64,000 nucleotides of DNA, from positions 124,001-188,000 of the forward strand of contig WHUZ01000088.1 in the NCBI GenBank assembly GCA_015179045.1, read 5' to 3'. The notes beneath the pieces are model-generated. The model did not search any database. It was not told where the DNA came from and saw nothing but the letters and a program-made list of their open reading frames with translations. The position numbers and the translations under genes were made by a program. The stretch's first letter is position 1. Every line of letters begins with the position of its first letter. Below are positions 41,345-51,899 of this stretch, one piece after another. Origin of the DNA: Kalaharituber pfeilii. Lineage: Eukaryota > Ascomycota > Pezizomycetes > Pezizales > Pezizaceae.

Positions 41345-42060
41345 GTTCAATGCGTGAAGGGATGGGGGCGAAGGAAGGCTGTGGAGGTGAACCCATGAGG
41401 CTTTCTGCACGAACGGACAAAATAGTCCTCGTGTTTGACACCCCGCTCTCGTCACCACACACAAAAAAAATTCTGGCAAGGGTAGCCAAGCACCGGTGAG
41501 CTCGAACCTGAAACGGTGGCTGCGCCACATTAGTGACCTTTAGCTGGAGTGGTTATGACAATAAAACTTAGATTATTTCCGGCCTCTAACCAAGTTATCT
41601 GTGTACAAAATACTAGTTCGCGCACTATGGATGCCTGTAGAGTTAGACGTCAGAGGGCTTGAGATACCTCCTGTAGAGGGATTCAGGCTCGAGTCGAACA
41701 ACCCTGATCATTATGGCGAGGAACACTGCAGCGCCCTGGGCCCCAGCACACAGTGCATGATGTCCATGGTTGCTGATGTACAGTCTAACCTTGCTATACC
41801 GGATGGCCTCTGATTCGGACAACCGATTCTCATACAAATTGCCCTTGCTATACCGGACACATTAATGCTAATACATCTTAGACTACCCCAGTTTACCACT
41901 TAGTCTGGTTGTTTACCACTCTGTTGCCGTCACTGCTACCGCTACTGCTGCCATTACTGCTGCCATTGCTGCCATCGATGAAACTGCTGTTACTGCTGCT
42001 ATCACTTGCTATTGCTGCTGCCACCTCTGCTGCCACCTCTGCTACCACCATCGCTGTCCT
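41345..42060. other. unassigned DNA with pogo-like end and GCT-rich microsatellite
   Basis: DNA at 41710-41790 (ATTATGGCGAGGAACACTGC, AGCGCCC) is related to the site hit by A2 at 24037/26168 and shows it without the insertion. A pogo-like end TACAGTCTAACCTTGCTATA starts at 41784. A (GCTGCY)n microsatellite covers 41925-42055. Confidence 0.5.
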
Positions 42061-42983
42061 GCCAAGCCAAAACGCAGCCACCTAAGCGACCAAGAGGCCG
42101 AAAAAATTGCCTCAACCACCACAACCGGTACACCAGCAGGCAGCGCGCCCACCTAAATCCCCCCACCAAAACCGTCGAACCCCCGACGCGCCTTCCTTTT
42201 TGTTTTTCCTAACTTAGGGCATTCGCTGGCTGAGAAAGAAGACAACACTGGTCGAGGAAGGAAAGAAGACCAGTTCGGTGGTATTATATCTGGAGAAGCC
42301 GACAGAGGTGGAGAAAGTGAGACTTGGAGGACGTTGGATGAGAGTGGACCAGTACGAATGGGACAGGGGACGGAAGTAGGACGGACGGACTGGCCCTCTG
42401 AGTTTTAGATATTTCCCTTTCCCGCATCACGTAGGACTACCGCGGGCAACACATGTAGCTAGTGGGTGCGATCGTTTTGACTTCTTTTACTTTCATTAAT
42501 AAAGACCCTCGCCATAGCCCGTAGGGCGGCATGCGAGTAATGAAATAAAAAAAAAAAAAAAAAGAACCCCCGACGCACGCCCCAAGCAACCACAACAAAA
42601 CCAAGAAGGTCTCAACCCCCCCGACGAAACCCGATGTCCACACCAAAACCGGCATCGTTGTACACGGCGTAGCCCTGAGGAAGGATTTGGGCAACGTACG
42701 ACGATGGCTGTCCTCGGACAACAAAGACCTGAAGAAGATCGTCGGGATCCGTTGGCTTAGAAAGAAGGACGCGCTAATCGGAGAAGGGAAAAAGACCAGC
42801 TCCATAGCGGTATACTTGGAGGACCAACAGAACATTGACAAGGTGCGACTCGGAGGAAGATGGGCCAGTACGAGGCTGAAAGAGGACGGAGATGAGTTAG
42901 ACGGCTGGCCGCTCCCCTCGCAATACAATGTGAACCGCGGGCATCATGTGCTCAAATTTAGTTAGTTTTTCTTTTCCTTTTTT
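42061..42983 (+). mobile_element. A2 element, 5'-truncated, with nested A2
   Basis: ORF1 C-terminal part: proline-rich segment, then (after the nested copy) GIVVHGVALRKDLGNVRRWL, KIVGIRWLRKKDALIGEGKK and KVRLGGRWASTRLKEDG. The 3' motif GTGAACCGCGGGCATCATG follows. Its own hairpin is missing; another tail in opposite orientation abuts at 42983. Confidence 0.75.
42190..42563 (+). mobile_element. A2 copy nested in A2 ORF1
   Basis: Target duplication GAACCCCCGACGC (42177-42189 and 42564-42576). Holds GIRWLRKKTTLVEEGKKTSS, KVRLGGRWMRVDQYEWDRGR and stop, then ACTACCGCGGGCAACACATG, TTAATAAAGACC, hairpin and poly(A). Confidence 0.93.
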
Positions 42984-43140
42984 TTTTTTTTTATATCAAT
43001 ACTCGCATGCCGCCCTGAGGGCTATAACGAGAATCCAAGATAACAAATACAAAGAAAGTAGTAACAGAACTAGTAAACGAATCTCACAGAATGCACTGCC
43101 CTCATTATTGTAGATGAAAACAAACGGACAAAAACGAAGG
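42984..43140 (-). mobile_element. LINE A-type tail fragment
   Basis: Poly(T), hairpin complement (43003-43032; one G-U pair in the outer stem) and some 3' untranslated DNA. Boundaries uncertain. Confidence 0.6.
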
Positions 43141-43159
43141 CATACCACACGACCTTCTC

Positions 43160-43230
43160 CCGTTTTTTTTGTTTTGTTTTTAGTCACGTAACCCTGCATA
43201 CAGGCTACCATCCTATGGCAGGGAAACCTT
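43160..43230 (-). mobile_element. Family B tail, diverged
   Basis: T-rich tract, AGTCACGTAACCCTGCATAC and CCTATGGCAGGGAAACC. No certain target duplication. Confidence 0.6.
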
Positions 43231-43277
43231 CTAGAGTATTATGGGCATGATAATTCCACTCGTACAAACACGAATTA

Positions 43278-43419
43278 CAGGTAAACCTGGCTATTATGAA
43301 GGCCAAGAATCTGACCGATTTTCTTCACTATAACCAGTTTTCACCATAGCGAGGGCACATTCTTTACCTGTGTAGACAAAGAAGCTCGCCCATCCCTTCA
43401 CTACAGCCAGGGTCACCCG
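43278..43419. mobile_element. pogo-like miniature element, copy 2 (142 bp)
   Basis: Ends CAGGTAAACCTGGCTATTAT and the complement of CGGGTGACCCTGGCTGTAGT, flanked by TA at 43276-43277 and 43420-43421. Interior matches copy 1 (14908-15072) inverted. Confidence 0.8.
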
Positions 43420-43636
43420 TATGCCACTTCCTCGTAATTCGAATCTCGCAAACTTCCCCATCCCCTGATTTACGGGCTCAACATAGTCATTTCCCCGACA
43501 TTCCCTAACCTTTGTCCTAGAGTTACTTTATGTATCACAATCGCCCGATCGGTACCGCTAATCTATGACCCTCGGATCGAGAGGGGCTGGTAATGGCGGA
43601 GGTGGTGGTGGCGGAGTTGATGGTGGCGGAGCTGAT

Positions 43637-44098
43637 TTTTTTTTTTTTTTTTTTTTTTTTTTATTTCATTACTCGCATGCCGCCCTATGGGCTATGGCGA
43701 GGGTTTAATTTAAGCTAAGAACAACAAAGGAAATAAGTCTTAAGTACATAATGCCCGCGGTTTACATGGTATTGCGGGGGGAGCGGTCAGTAGGTCCGAA
43801 TCATCTCCCTCCTCTTTCAGTCTCGTACTGGCTCGCCTTGAGCCATCTCCCTCCGTGTCGCACCTTGTCCATGTCTTGTTTCTCTTCCAAGTAAACTACT
43901 ATGGAACTTGTCTTTTTACCCTCTCCGACGAGTATGTCTTTTTTCCTTAACCATCGGATTCCGATGATTTTCTTCATGTCTTTGTTGTCTTCGGACAGCC
44001 ATCTCCTGACATTGCCGAGATCCCTTCTCAAGGCTATGCCATGTATGACGAGTCCGACTTTGTTTTCATGAGCAGGCTTTGTCGGAGGTTTGTCTAAG
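43637..44098 (-). mobile_element. A2 copy, 5'-truncated
   Basis: Target duplication GGTGGCGGAGCTGAT (43622-43636 and 44099-44113). Minus strand: VIHGIALRRDLGNVRRWLSE, KIIGIRWLRKKDILVGEGKK, KVRHGGRWLKASQYETERGG and stop; then AACCGCGGGCATTATG, hairpin and poly(A). Confidence 0.93.
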
Positions 44099-44263
44099 GG
44101 TGGCGGAGCTGATGGCGCAGTGGTGGCGGAGGTTACATGGATATATTGTGCGCTAGCTTGGTCGCTCCCGGCTTTCTCGGAAGTTTATAATGCTTTTCTG
44201 GAGTCTATAATGTGTTCAATGACTGAGGGCAGCTCGTATGTCCGGAAGGTTTATCTGCTCGTT

Positions 44264-44576
44264 TTGAAGGGGAAGGAGACAAGCTAAGGGAGATATTAGA
44301 GTGGGCAGGGCGAGACTAGTGGTCGTTCACTTTCCTTCACGTCGGAGATGTCTACTATTGTTGTTATTTTTGTTGTTATTCGCATTCCCACTTCCCCTTC
44401 ACACATGAATTTCCGGGGATCTTTACCTACACTTAGCTTTCTCTATATTCTGTAACTAAACATCGCCATAGCCCTTAGGGCGGCATGCGATTAATGAAAT
44501 TAAAAAAAAAAAAATGTAACTAAACATCGCCATAGCCCTTAGGGCGGCAAGCGATTAATGATATAAAAAAAAAAAA
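44264..44576 (+). mobile_element. LINE A 3' end with tandemly doubled tail
   Basis: Target duplication TTATCTGCTCGTT (44251-44263 and 44577-44589). Contains the ORF end (LREILEWAGRD), 3' untranslated DNA, then two tails in a row, 44451-44514 and 44515-44576. Each has TGTAACTAAACATCGCC, a hairpin (44462-44491, 44526-44555) and poly(A). Confidence 0.93.
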
Positions 44577-44818
44577 TTATCTGCTCGTTGGTGTTGGTGT
44601 GGAGCAGGCTCCGGACCCGGTACTGGTTCGACAAATTGTAGCACTGCATGCAAAAAAGGTCGTTGGTTCTGGCATTGCAATCCCTGGGTCGGTTCCTTTA
44701 AGTGTATTTTTTATATATATCATTATCGCATGCCGCCTTAAAGGCTATGGCGATTTAAGTACATAAGGAATGAAAGAAAAAAATGACAGGTAGTTACATG
44801 TGGGGCCCGCGGTGCTCA

Positions 44819-45410
44819 GTTTTTTTTTTTTTTTTTTTTTATATCATTAATCGCATGCCCCCCTATGGGCTATGGTGATGTCTAGATACAGTTGCTAATA
44901 AAAGAAAAGCAGATGAAACTGAAATGAATAAAATGAAAGGGTGAAAGGTAGATGAAATAGCTAGAGTTGATGCCCGTTCCTGAACTCCGTCACTGTCCTG
45001 CCCATTCCAGTATGTCTAGCAATCTATCCCTGTCTTCGTCTGACCCGTTTCGTTCGTCGCTTCTCAGGCGGCATAGGTCCTCGACGCCTCTCGGGCATCT
45101 CTGTTTCTATGCCCTGCACTGAGTCAGTCAAGAAGTCACGCTTTCGAGGGGAAAGAATTAATTGATTGCAGAAGTAATCTCTAGTATGTACAGGACCCGT
45201 GCCCTATATGTCCCTCGCAGCAACGTTCACAATTGCCACAGTAAAAACTTTTCAAAACGCCACAGTCAACCATCAGTCAAACCGCCGGCCTATAATCCCT
45301 CCATGTTGGTGCTAGGATTACGCCGTCGGTTCAACAGTCAGGACGTGCTGGGTGGTCTCGATGTCTTCACCGCAACAGCGACATTCCGGGCTGTGCGGTG
45401 CTCAATGGTG
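44819..45410 (-). mobile_element. LINE A copy nested in A2, itself interrupted
   Basis: Flanked by a 21-bp direct repeat (44798-44818 and 45411-45431, core GGGGCCCGCGGTGCTCA). Zinc finger SPECRCCGEDIETTQHVLT at about 45400-45345 is separated from CRAWKQRCPRG and LLDILEWAGQ by about 225 bp of foreign DNA (45118-45343). Hairpin and poly(T) at 44821-44881. Confidence 0.85.
45118..45343. mobile_element. unclassified insertion in LINE A zinc finger
   Basis: About 225 bp that splits the LINE frame between HVLT and CRAW. Edges CTGACTG and TTGACTGACTCAG suggest a short duplication. No inverted ends or ORF recognised. Confidence 0.5.
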
Positions 45411-45999
45411 ATGTGGGGCCCGCGGTGCTCATTTGTGATGCGGGTGGAGCAGTCAGTTGGTCCTATCTGCGGCGCCTGTCGGACTCGTACTGAGTGACCC
45501 TCAACCATATCCCTCCCAGCCGTACCCTTTCTATCTCGATGTTTTCCTCCAAGTACACCACCGCTGAGCTCGTCTTCTTTCCTTCTTCTATCAGCATTGC
45601 CCTCCGTCTCCACCACATGATCCCAACTGTTTTGCCCAGTCCTTTATTGTCTTCCTCCACCCATCTTCGACTTTCCCCAGATCCTTTCTCAAAGCTATTC
45701 CGTGTACTACGATGCCGGATTTTGAAGTTGTGGCATCGGGAGCGGCTTTAAGTGTATGACTGTAATTGAGGTTGTGAGCCCCTCACCATTTAGGGTTTTC
45801 CCCTGGCTCTCCTGTAGTACCTGATGGCCCCTATTTTGAGCGCTCCGAATTTAATGCAAATCCATAGCATAGACCCTGCCTCTTCCAAAATGGTCTTAAA
45901 ATCATTCCCAACTCACATCTACCCTATCCAGCTCCTCTAAAACGATATCCCAAGATAGTGTCCCATCCTGAACTAAAAGCCACTACAGAGATTAGGACA

Positions 46000-46576
46000 C
46001 CACGTGAAGTCGATGGCTGGACTGTTGGGTGGCAAAGGCTTGAGAGCATGGCGTTACAAAATAGACAAAGCCGACGGACCAGAGTGCCGATGGTGCGGGG
46101 AAAGTGAAGAGATGACGGCTCACCTACTGGAAGAATACAGGGTATGGCGAAGATTCTGGCCGGGGGGCGGGGAGGACATCATGACTCCCTCTAAAGGAAC
46201 CGACAAAGATAAGGATCCATAAATGACGCTGATGAGACGGTTTGACGAATAAAAGAGGGGGGGGGGACTTCCTTACGTTACTTCACTATCTCACTTTCAA
46301 AGATGAAGGGGAGGGTCTCCGGGGAGTGATGGGAATCTTGGAATGGGCGAGGGGTTAGTCCCGGGGATAGATGTGCGATGGATTTACTTCTATTTTTTCG
46401 TACTTGTACTTTGTTTTGATGTAACTAGGCCTCGCCATAGCCCACAGGGCGGCACGCGAGTAATGATATATATATATATATATAAAAAATCTCACTTTCA
46501 CACTATCTCACTTCTTTAATTTCCTTACAATGTACGTATAATTCGCCATAGCCCATAGGGCGGCACGCGAACAATG

Positions 46577-46608
<32 letters not shown>
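46000..46608 (+). mobile_element. LINE A copy with a nested LINE A
   Basis: SMAGLLGGKGLRAWRYKIDK, ECRWCGESEEMTAHLLEEY, FWPGGGEDIMTPSKG and DKDP, then a G-rich 3' region. After the nested copy (46300-46488) its own hairpin follows at 46542-46571 with the compensated outer stem TTCGC/GCGAA, then poly(A). No target duplication found. Confidence 0.85.
46300..46488 (+). mobile_element. LINE A 3' end nested in LINE A
   Basis: Target duplication ATCTCACTTTCA (46288-46299 and 46489-46500). ORF end GEGLRGVMGILEWARG, 3' untranslated DNA nearly the same as the copy at 58760, hairpin, then (AT)n instead of poly(A). Confidence 0.92.
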
Positions 46609-46614
46609 TTACTA

Positions 46615-47085
46615 TTCTATGGGTTTATCTCTGCTGCCCCGAACGCTTAGAATTTGATCACCACCAATCAGGAATATACAGTGTTCTTGAGTGGCAACCT
46701 GATTCGCGGAAGATACCGACCTGTTCACAAACAAAGGCAAATAACCGTTAAGGATAGTGAGAATCAGTCCTTCAGGTTAGCGTGCTTCGATAGTTTCTTC
46801 TCGCAATATATGCAGCACGCTATACCCTTGATGTAGTGCCGCTACGTTAGGCAAGCTACGAGCATCAAGCCAACGCGTCATATGAGCACGAGCCACCACT
46901 TTGACAATCGGGTAACACATATAGCAAAAGTTCCAATTATGCTTGTTCCTCTTTCTCACTTCCTTTCGGTCGAAGTCTGCATCATCCCTTTGTCGCATCT
47001 GAATTGACATTTCCACATCACATCATCTAGCAGAAATACCTGCCACTGGAGTGCTGGAATTGGACGTTGGCAACTACGGTAGTGC
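46615..47085. other. unassigned DNA
   Basis: 46880-47020 is related to 29195-29330. No gene seen. Confidence 0.35.
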
Positions 47086-47087
47086 GA

Positions 47088-47203
47088 CTCTCGCCATAAC
47101 CCAACTGGGCGGCATACAATCACAAGAAATGATGTATAAAGCAGTAACAATTTCGCCCACAGGCGGCATATGAGCAAAGATATAAAAAAAAAAAGAAAAA
47201 AAG
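47088..47203 (+). mobile_element. two old LINE A tails
   Basis: CTCGCCATAACCCAACTGGG at 47092 and CGCCCACAGGCGGCATATGA at 47155 with an A-rich tail. Both hairpins are decayed. Confidence 0.5.
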
Positions 47204-47639
47204 TAAGGGTTGTAAACACCTTAATTCCCATTGCCGCCATGCTCAGTTCCTCTACCATACAGGTCTCCGCCGCGGCGACCCGGCCAAGATCCGGCAGCAT
47301 CGCCCACGTTTCGGTAAAATCCGTCTTCCCCCATTGAAAAGATATCGATCTTCCCGACCTAACCTGCATGCAATATAATTTCCCCTCTTAATAAGATACT
47401 GATCTCCCTGTATGACAGTTACCAGCTGAAACAAAGGTTCTGAATGTAGAAATCCCATCCCCCCAGATGACCAGCAAAGCATATCTGAGGCTGGGAAAGA
47501 CAATCCAACAACTTGCTGCTTGCACGTTAGTTCTAGGTATTTAGAGGCCTGGTTTACTCGCCACTAGATTCATGATCACCCTTCACGACAGTCCTTGCCT
47601 CCTGCCCTGGAAGGATTCATCTGCTCTGAACATTCGTCC

Positions 47640-48366
47640 TGAATGGAATACCATTTAACGCCGGAGGTCCAGTGGACAGCACTCTTACCCAACACTGTGG
47701 CATATCCAACTTCCATGAGCCCTTCGGTGGTAGCTCTAGGTCCCACCATGCAAGGAACAAGTCTGTTTCTGATAGCTTCTTCATCTGGAATCCAGCTTCT
47801 GGAGATTGTTTTAAGGTAATTATATATATCATTTTAAAAACTTATGCTAAGAAAGAACATGTAGGGGGACCGTACCAGGATGCCCTGAGACCCTTTTGAA
47901 CATCCCTTTAAACAGTCTGAACAACCAAGTGGGATTCCCAAGTATACCGTGTTATGCGCCAGACATGTGTGCTGCGAATGCAATCTACGGTTCCGTTTTG
48001 CACTCCAGCAACTATCTACAAAGGGTCAACCACCCGGCTGGGCTTTCGCTTGATGAGAGCCAAGCGCACGCTGATACATTTGGCATCATGGATCATGGAG
48101 ATATGGGTATGCACTGGCATGAGGGTTGCCAAGGGGCCCAGCCCTTATCCAATGCTCCCCCGGAATCTCCTCAGCAACTTCAGCCAATATCCTGGGACAC
48201 CCCCAATGTTCCAAAGCACTTTGTTCCTGCACCAACGCAACCCGGATACAACATTACATTCGAACAACCTGTCATCTTCACGGCTCCACCCATTGTTGAC
48301 AGGTGGAAGGTGCGCTCAACCCTATCATCTTCAGTTTTAATTGTTCTTTCTCTCTTATGTATTTAA
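47640..48366 (+). pseudogene. unrecognised protein gene remnant in duplicated block, copy 2
   Basis: First exon frame: HCGISNFHEPFGGSSRSHHA, RNKSVSDSFFIWNPASGDCF, ending at donor AAG/GTAATTAT (47818). The second exon is open at 47896-48366: SNYLQRVNHPAGLSLDESQA, GIMDHGDMGMHWHEGCQGAQ, PKHFVPAPTQPGYNITFEQP and VIFTAPP. The exon is cut by a LINE A tail at 48331. Downstream, the part matching copy 1 has stops. No family recognised. Confidence 0.5.
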
Positions 48367-48424
48367 TCTCGCCGTAGTCCTTAGGGCTGTATGCGAGTAA
48401 TATATTAAAAAAAAAAAAAAAAAG
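48331..48424 (+). mobile_element. LINE A 3' end in the duplicated gene remnant
   Basis: About 40 bp of 3' untranslated DNA, slightly decayed hairpin (48368-48397) and poly(A). Imperfect target duplication CCCTATCATC/CCCCATCATC (48320-48329 and 48425-48434). Copy 1 lacks it. Confidence 0.82.
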
Positions 48425-48958
48425 CCCCATCATCATTTCTCCATGTATCCTGAATCAAGTCGACTGACAGTTGAACCAGACTCATCCCTGCACTTAGGGG
48501 CCCTGCGTCACAGTTTCATCAAATCATACCCGTACTAGAGCTTGGATGGCTCTAGTGTGTCTGTACGGTAGAGGTATTCAAAGTTGACGGACGCTTTTTC
48601 AGCTATATGGAGCAATCGTGGCTATCTAACAGAATGAATTTCATTTGTGCTCAGACTATGAGTGGACCGAAAATAGTCTTGTCAAGGACGAAAATTGGGT
48701 TGAAGGAAATCATTCATTTTAGGAGTATATTGTGTCACCTTACGTGGTACTTTGTTTGGTGCGGTATGAGTGGAAATTAAGATTTTGCTAGGCTACAATT
48801 TTTCCGCTTTTTTCGCTCTTATTTTCTTTGTAGGTAGCAACTTCATAGCTTTCGCCAGAGCCTAGCGCAGGGTGCCAGTGACGATATAAAGAAAAGGCGT
48901 GTACATAGTCACTTCTATTATCCCTGCCACCCAGTTCTCCTCAGAAACACCATATGGT

Positions 48959-48960
<2 letters not shown>

Positions 48961-48992
<32 letters not shown>

Positions 48993-49078
48993 CATTAATC
49001 GCATGCCGCCCTGTGGGCTATGGCGATGTTTGAAGTACAGAAAGGTAAGACATAGAGTGAAATAAGCGATATGAGAAA
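48961..49078 (-). mobile_element. LINE A 3' end
   Basis: Poly(T), hairpin 48998-49027 (ATCGC/GCGAT) and about 50 bp of 3' untranslated DNA. Target duplication ACCATATGGT/ACCGTATGGT (48949-48958, 49079-49088). Confidence 0.85.
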
Positions 49079-49131
49079 ACCGTATGGTTTTGCATAGACA
49101 GGTCAGTTCACAAGTCGCCTCTAATACGTAT

Positions 49132-49310
49132 TTTTTTTTTTTTTTTTTTTTTTTTATATCAGTACTCGCATACCGCCCTAAGGGCTACGGCGAGGGTTTT
49201 TGCGGTATGCGAGTGCTGATATAAAAAAAAAAAAAAAAAAAAAAAAAAATACGTATTAGAGGCGACTTGTGAACTGACCTGTCTATGCAAAACCATACGG
49301 TTTTCTCATA
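49132..49310 (-). mobile_element. fold-back LINE A tail insertion (palindrome)
   Basis: Starts like a hairpin-only insertion (poly(T), ATATCAGTACTCGCATACCG, to GGCGAGGG). After TTTTT the same tail follows inverted (GCGGTATGCGAGTGCTGATA, poly(A)), and then an inverted copy of the 62 bp left of the site (49249-49310 complements 49070-49131). Then the target CCTCTAATACGTAT repeats (49118-49131 and 49311-49324). The arms differ at one base. Confidence 0.93.
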
Positions 49311-49386
49311 CCTCTAATACGTATGACTGCTAGCATCACATATCATACCGAACGGTAGTAATACCTGAATCCAAGTAACACATGTT

Positions 49387-49657
49387 TTTTTTGTTTGTTT
49401 TTTTATATCAGTACTCGCATGCCGCCCTAAGGGGATTGGCAAGGTATTTAGTTACACAGGAAATAAAAGGAAATAAAATAACTAATTAACATGTAGATGC
49501 CCACAGATCTCTCTGGTGATGTAGGTGATGAAGAATGTAAGTTACAGGTGGGGCGCGCGGCGTGTGATGATGAGCGGGTGACAAGGTCAACAAGTCAACA
49601 AGTCCTATCTCCTCCGCCTGTCCGACTCGTACTTGCATACCCTCAACCATTTCCCTC
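49387..49657 (-). mobile_element. A2 3' part
   Basis: Interrupted T tract, decayed hairpin, TGCCCACAG-type motif and ORF1 end (RVCKYESDRRRR). Target duplication AGTAACACATGTT (49374-49386 and 49658-49670). Confidence 0.9.
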
Positions 49658-49668
49658 AGTAACACATG

Positions 49669-49869
49669 TTAGAGTAGGTGTGGGAGGAGCGTGCATCGCC
49701 CGTTAAAATAGGGGCAACAAGAATGGGGGCGTAGGGCTTCTTGTGCTTGACATGCAGAGACAAATTCATTAAATCGCCGCTCGAAAAATTCCACAAATTC
49801 GAAATTAGTGGTAATTTGAAGCGCGTCCTCTCTGTTTACGTAGCCTGAGGAGGGGTGGCGTTGGGCCAT
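49669..49869 (-). other. short frame partly conserved in both block copies
   Basis: EDALQITTNFEFVEFFERRF and ACQAQEALRPHSCCPYFNG; copy 1 has EDALQTTT and ACQAQEALRHH near 33110-33010 but with a stop. It could be an exon of a minus-strand gene in the block. Not recognised. Confidence 0.25.
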
Positions 49870-50290
49870 TGGTGGCTGCTGATGCCTACGTTTGGCCAGC
49901 GTATTCGTGTTGGCGTGCGATTAAAACTCTTGGGACCTTATCTGTTGTTCAAAGCCTCGTCGAAAAGTTAGTGTGCAGGGGGATCACTTAAATACCGCTG
50001 GCCAAAAATTAGCAATCGGAATTACGGGCCATTGTGAGCCGAGCCATGGCATGACCTGATGAGACACCAAACAACCAGTATGATACATAACTTTCGCACT
50101 AATTGGATTTCTGTCCAATGATATGCGGGATGATTTTGCACGATGCAGCCGAATACTACAATAATAATATTATCTGAAGTAGTACTCTGCAACCAAGTGT
50201 TTGAGACCTTTTTCATTTGCTAGAGTAAGCATTTATTCTTGCGCAGCGTTCATTTCTGCCACTGGCCCCTGGGCTGGCCTCTGGCAGTTG

Positions 50291-51540
50291 CGCGTTCCAG
50301 TTGTGTACATCGTTACAGTACAGGCCCGGTACAAGCCTGGGTTGAAAAAAATGATTCCATATCCTATGCATAAAAGATTCTATTGCATGACCTATGAGAC
50401 CTGGAGACTTTTAAATTAATACTATCGGTTCCAGACTCATCTGGGCATTTTTCAACACGCTAGCATTATCCTAAGCTCCTCGGCATAAATACTCACTGGG
50501 GTAGCATAGAACACTCAGAAGCTTCCGCCAAGCCATGCACTTTCAGATTTCGCACTTCTGGATTGCCGATTGAATCAGTTAAGTGAATCACTAAAATCTA
50601 CTTAGAATTTCGATGGAAGTCATGGTTCTGAAATGCGAGTAGGTTGCAAACGGGGTGAGTAATTCAAATAATTCCAAGTGTCTACCCTGCACTTGTATTT
50701 TCATGCCAGGGTGTCGCTTTTGCGCCACAGTCACAGTAACTACAGCAACGCAACGCAACGGCACTGCTTCCAAAATGAGTTCGCAAAATGCCCCTTGTAC
50801 TAGCCAATAAAATATGTTTTCGGACAGGGGTACTAATGCACCTTATGCGCTATGTCCGAATACATATTTTACTAGCAAGTATCACACAACCCGGTAATAC
50901 CCTTGCTATATTTTATCTACAAACGAGAGGCTGCAATTCAGGCCCGCTCTACAAAGCTAACCAGACTACTACAAAGCGTGCTAGTTAGCTTGCCTAGTTG
51001 GTTATAGTTGAATGCATAAGTTATCGTCAGCTGACAAGATCCTTACCTAATGCAATTTGTCTTTGTGACTCAGCCGCTCAACCAAAAATGCTTCCATCCG
51101 AATTCTGAGAAAGGGTAGGAATCTCTGAATTTATTTATGCACTCTCTCATTTGCTACTTAATTGATTTTCTGGGGATTTTATTGAACTGTACTCGCGTAC
51201 TAAAAGCTGGTTGGGGGGGGGTTCGCTCAGCTCCATGTCTCACATACAATACGAAGGGATACATGACTAAACCTTGTCTTTTTTATCACATAACTCCACT
51301 CATGGCTATTCTCTACCGCAGGATGCTGGACTGGAGTCCTTAAAACTCAGAGACAGGAAACAAATACATGAAAAAAGGTAACCATATGTCCCTTTCGTCC
51401 CTCTCTCCCGTGTACCCTCTTAGAGTGGCGAAGAAGATTCCTCACTCATCTACTGGATCCCCTGACCTCTGTCTCCCTGACCCTTTCTTCATGTCCCCAT
51501 CCTGACGTTCCTCTACCCTTCTAGGCATAAGAATATTAGA
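50291..51540. other. unassigned DNA
   Basis: No gene, tail or inverted repeat that I can support. Confidence 0.35.
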
Positions 51541-51559
51541 GACCAATTTCAAAGGTGCG

Positions 51560-51835
51560 GGTCTTGATAATACAATGTAGCGTTCGCACTCGGTGTGAGT
51601 TCTGAGTCGGTTTTTCTGAGTGAGTGTGGTTTCGGGTCGGTTTGTCACGCCGTAAAACGTACCCGACTCGGCTGCCGAGTGAGCCGGTATGAGTTGTATG
51701 TATGACGTGACTGAGTCGGTGTGATAATGTACAACTACTACTCGGCTGCCGAGTGAGCCGGGTCGGGTTGTATGTACGGCGTGACTGAGTTGGTGTGATC
51801 ATGTACAACTACTACTCAGTTCCAGAGTGAGTTTA
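51560..51835. repeat. GAGTCGGTGTGA-type minisatellite
   Basis: Repeated blocks such as CTCGGCTGCCGAGTGAGCCG and GTGTGATAATGTACAACTAC with period near 70 bp. Confidence 0.7.
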
Positions 51836-51899
51836 TAGTAGGGTCGGAGGAATTTTGTTAAAGGCTTACACCGACTCAGCTCACATCGATGCGAACACT

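Larger units (their letters stand above)
44708..45745 (-). mobile_element. A2 copy with nested LINE A
   Basis: Target duplication CTTTAAGTGTAT (44696-44707 and 45746-45757). Hairpin 44725-44754 has both stems changed in a matching way (ATCGC/GCGAT, GCCT/AGGC). The ORF1 part (TVGIMWWRRRAMLIEEGKKT, RVRLGGIWLRVTQYESDRRR) is at 45660-45463; LINE A fills 44819-45410. Confidence 0.92.
47205..50290. repeat. duplicated block, copy 2
   Basis: Counterpart of 31050-33545 (see there), made longer by later insertions at 48331-48424, 48961-49078, 49132-49310 and 49387-49657. The shared decayed LINE A tail is at about 48853-48890. Copy 1 supplies the uninserted state for each of these four sites. Confidence 0.75.
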
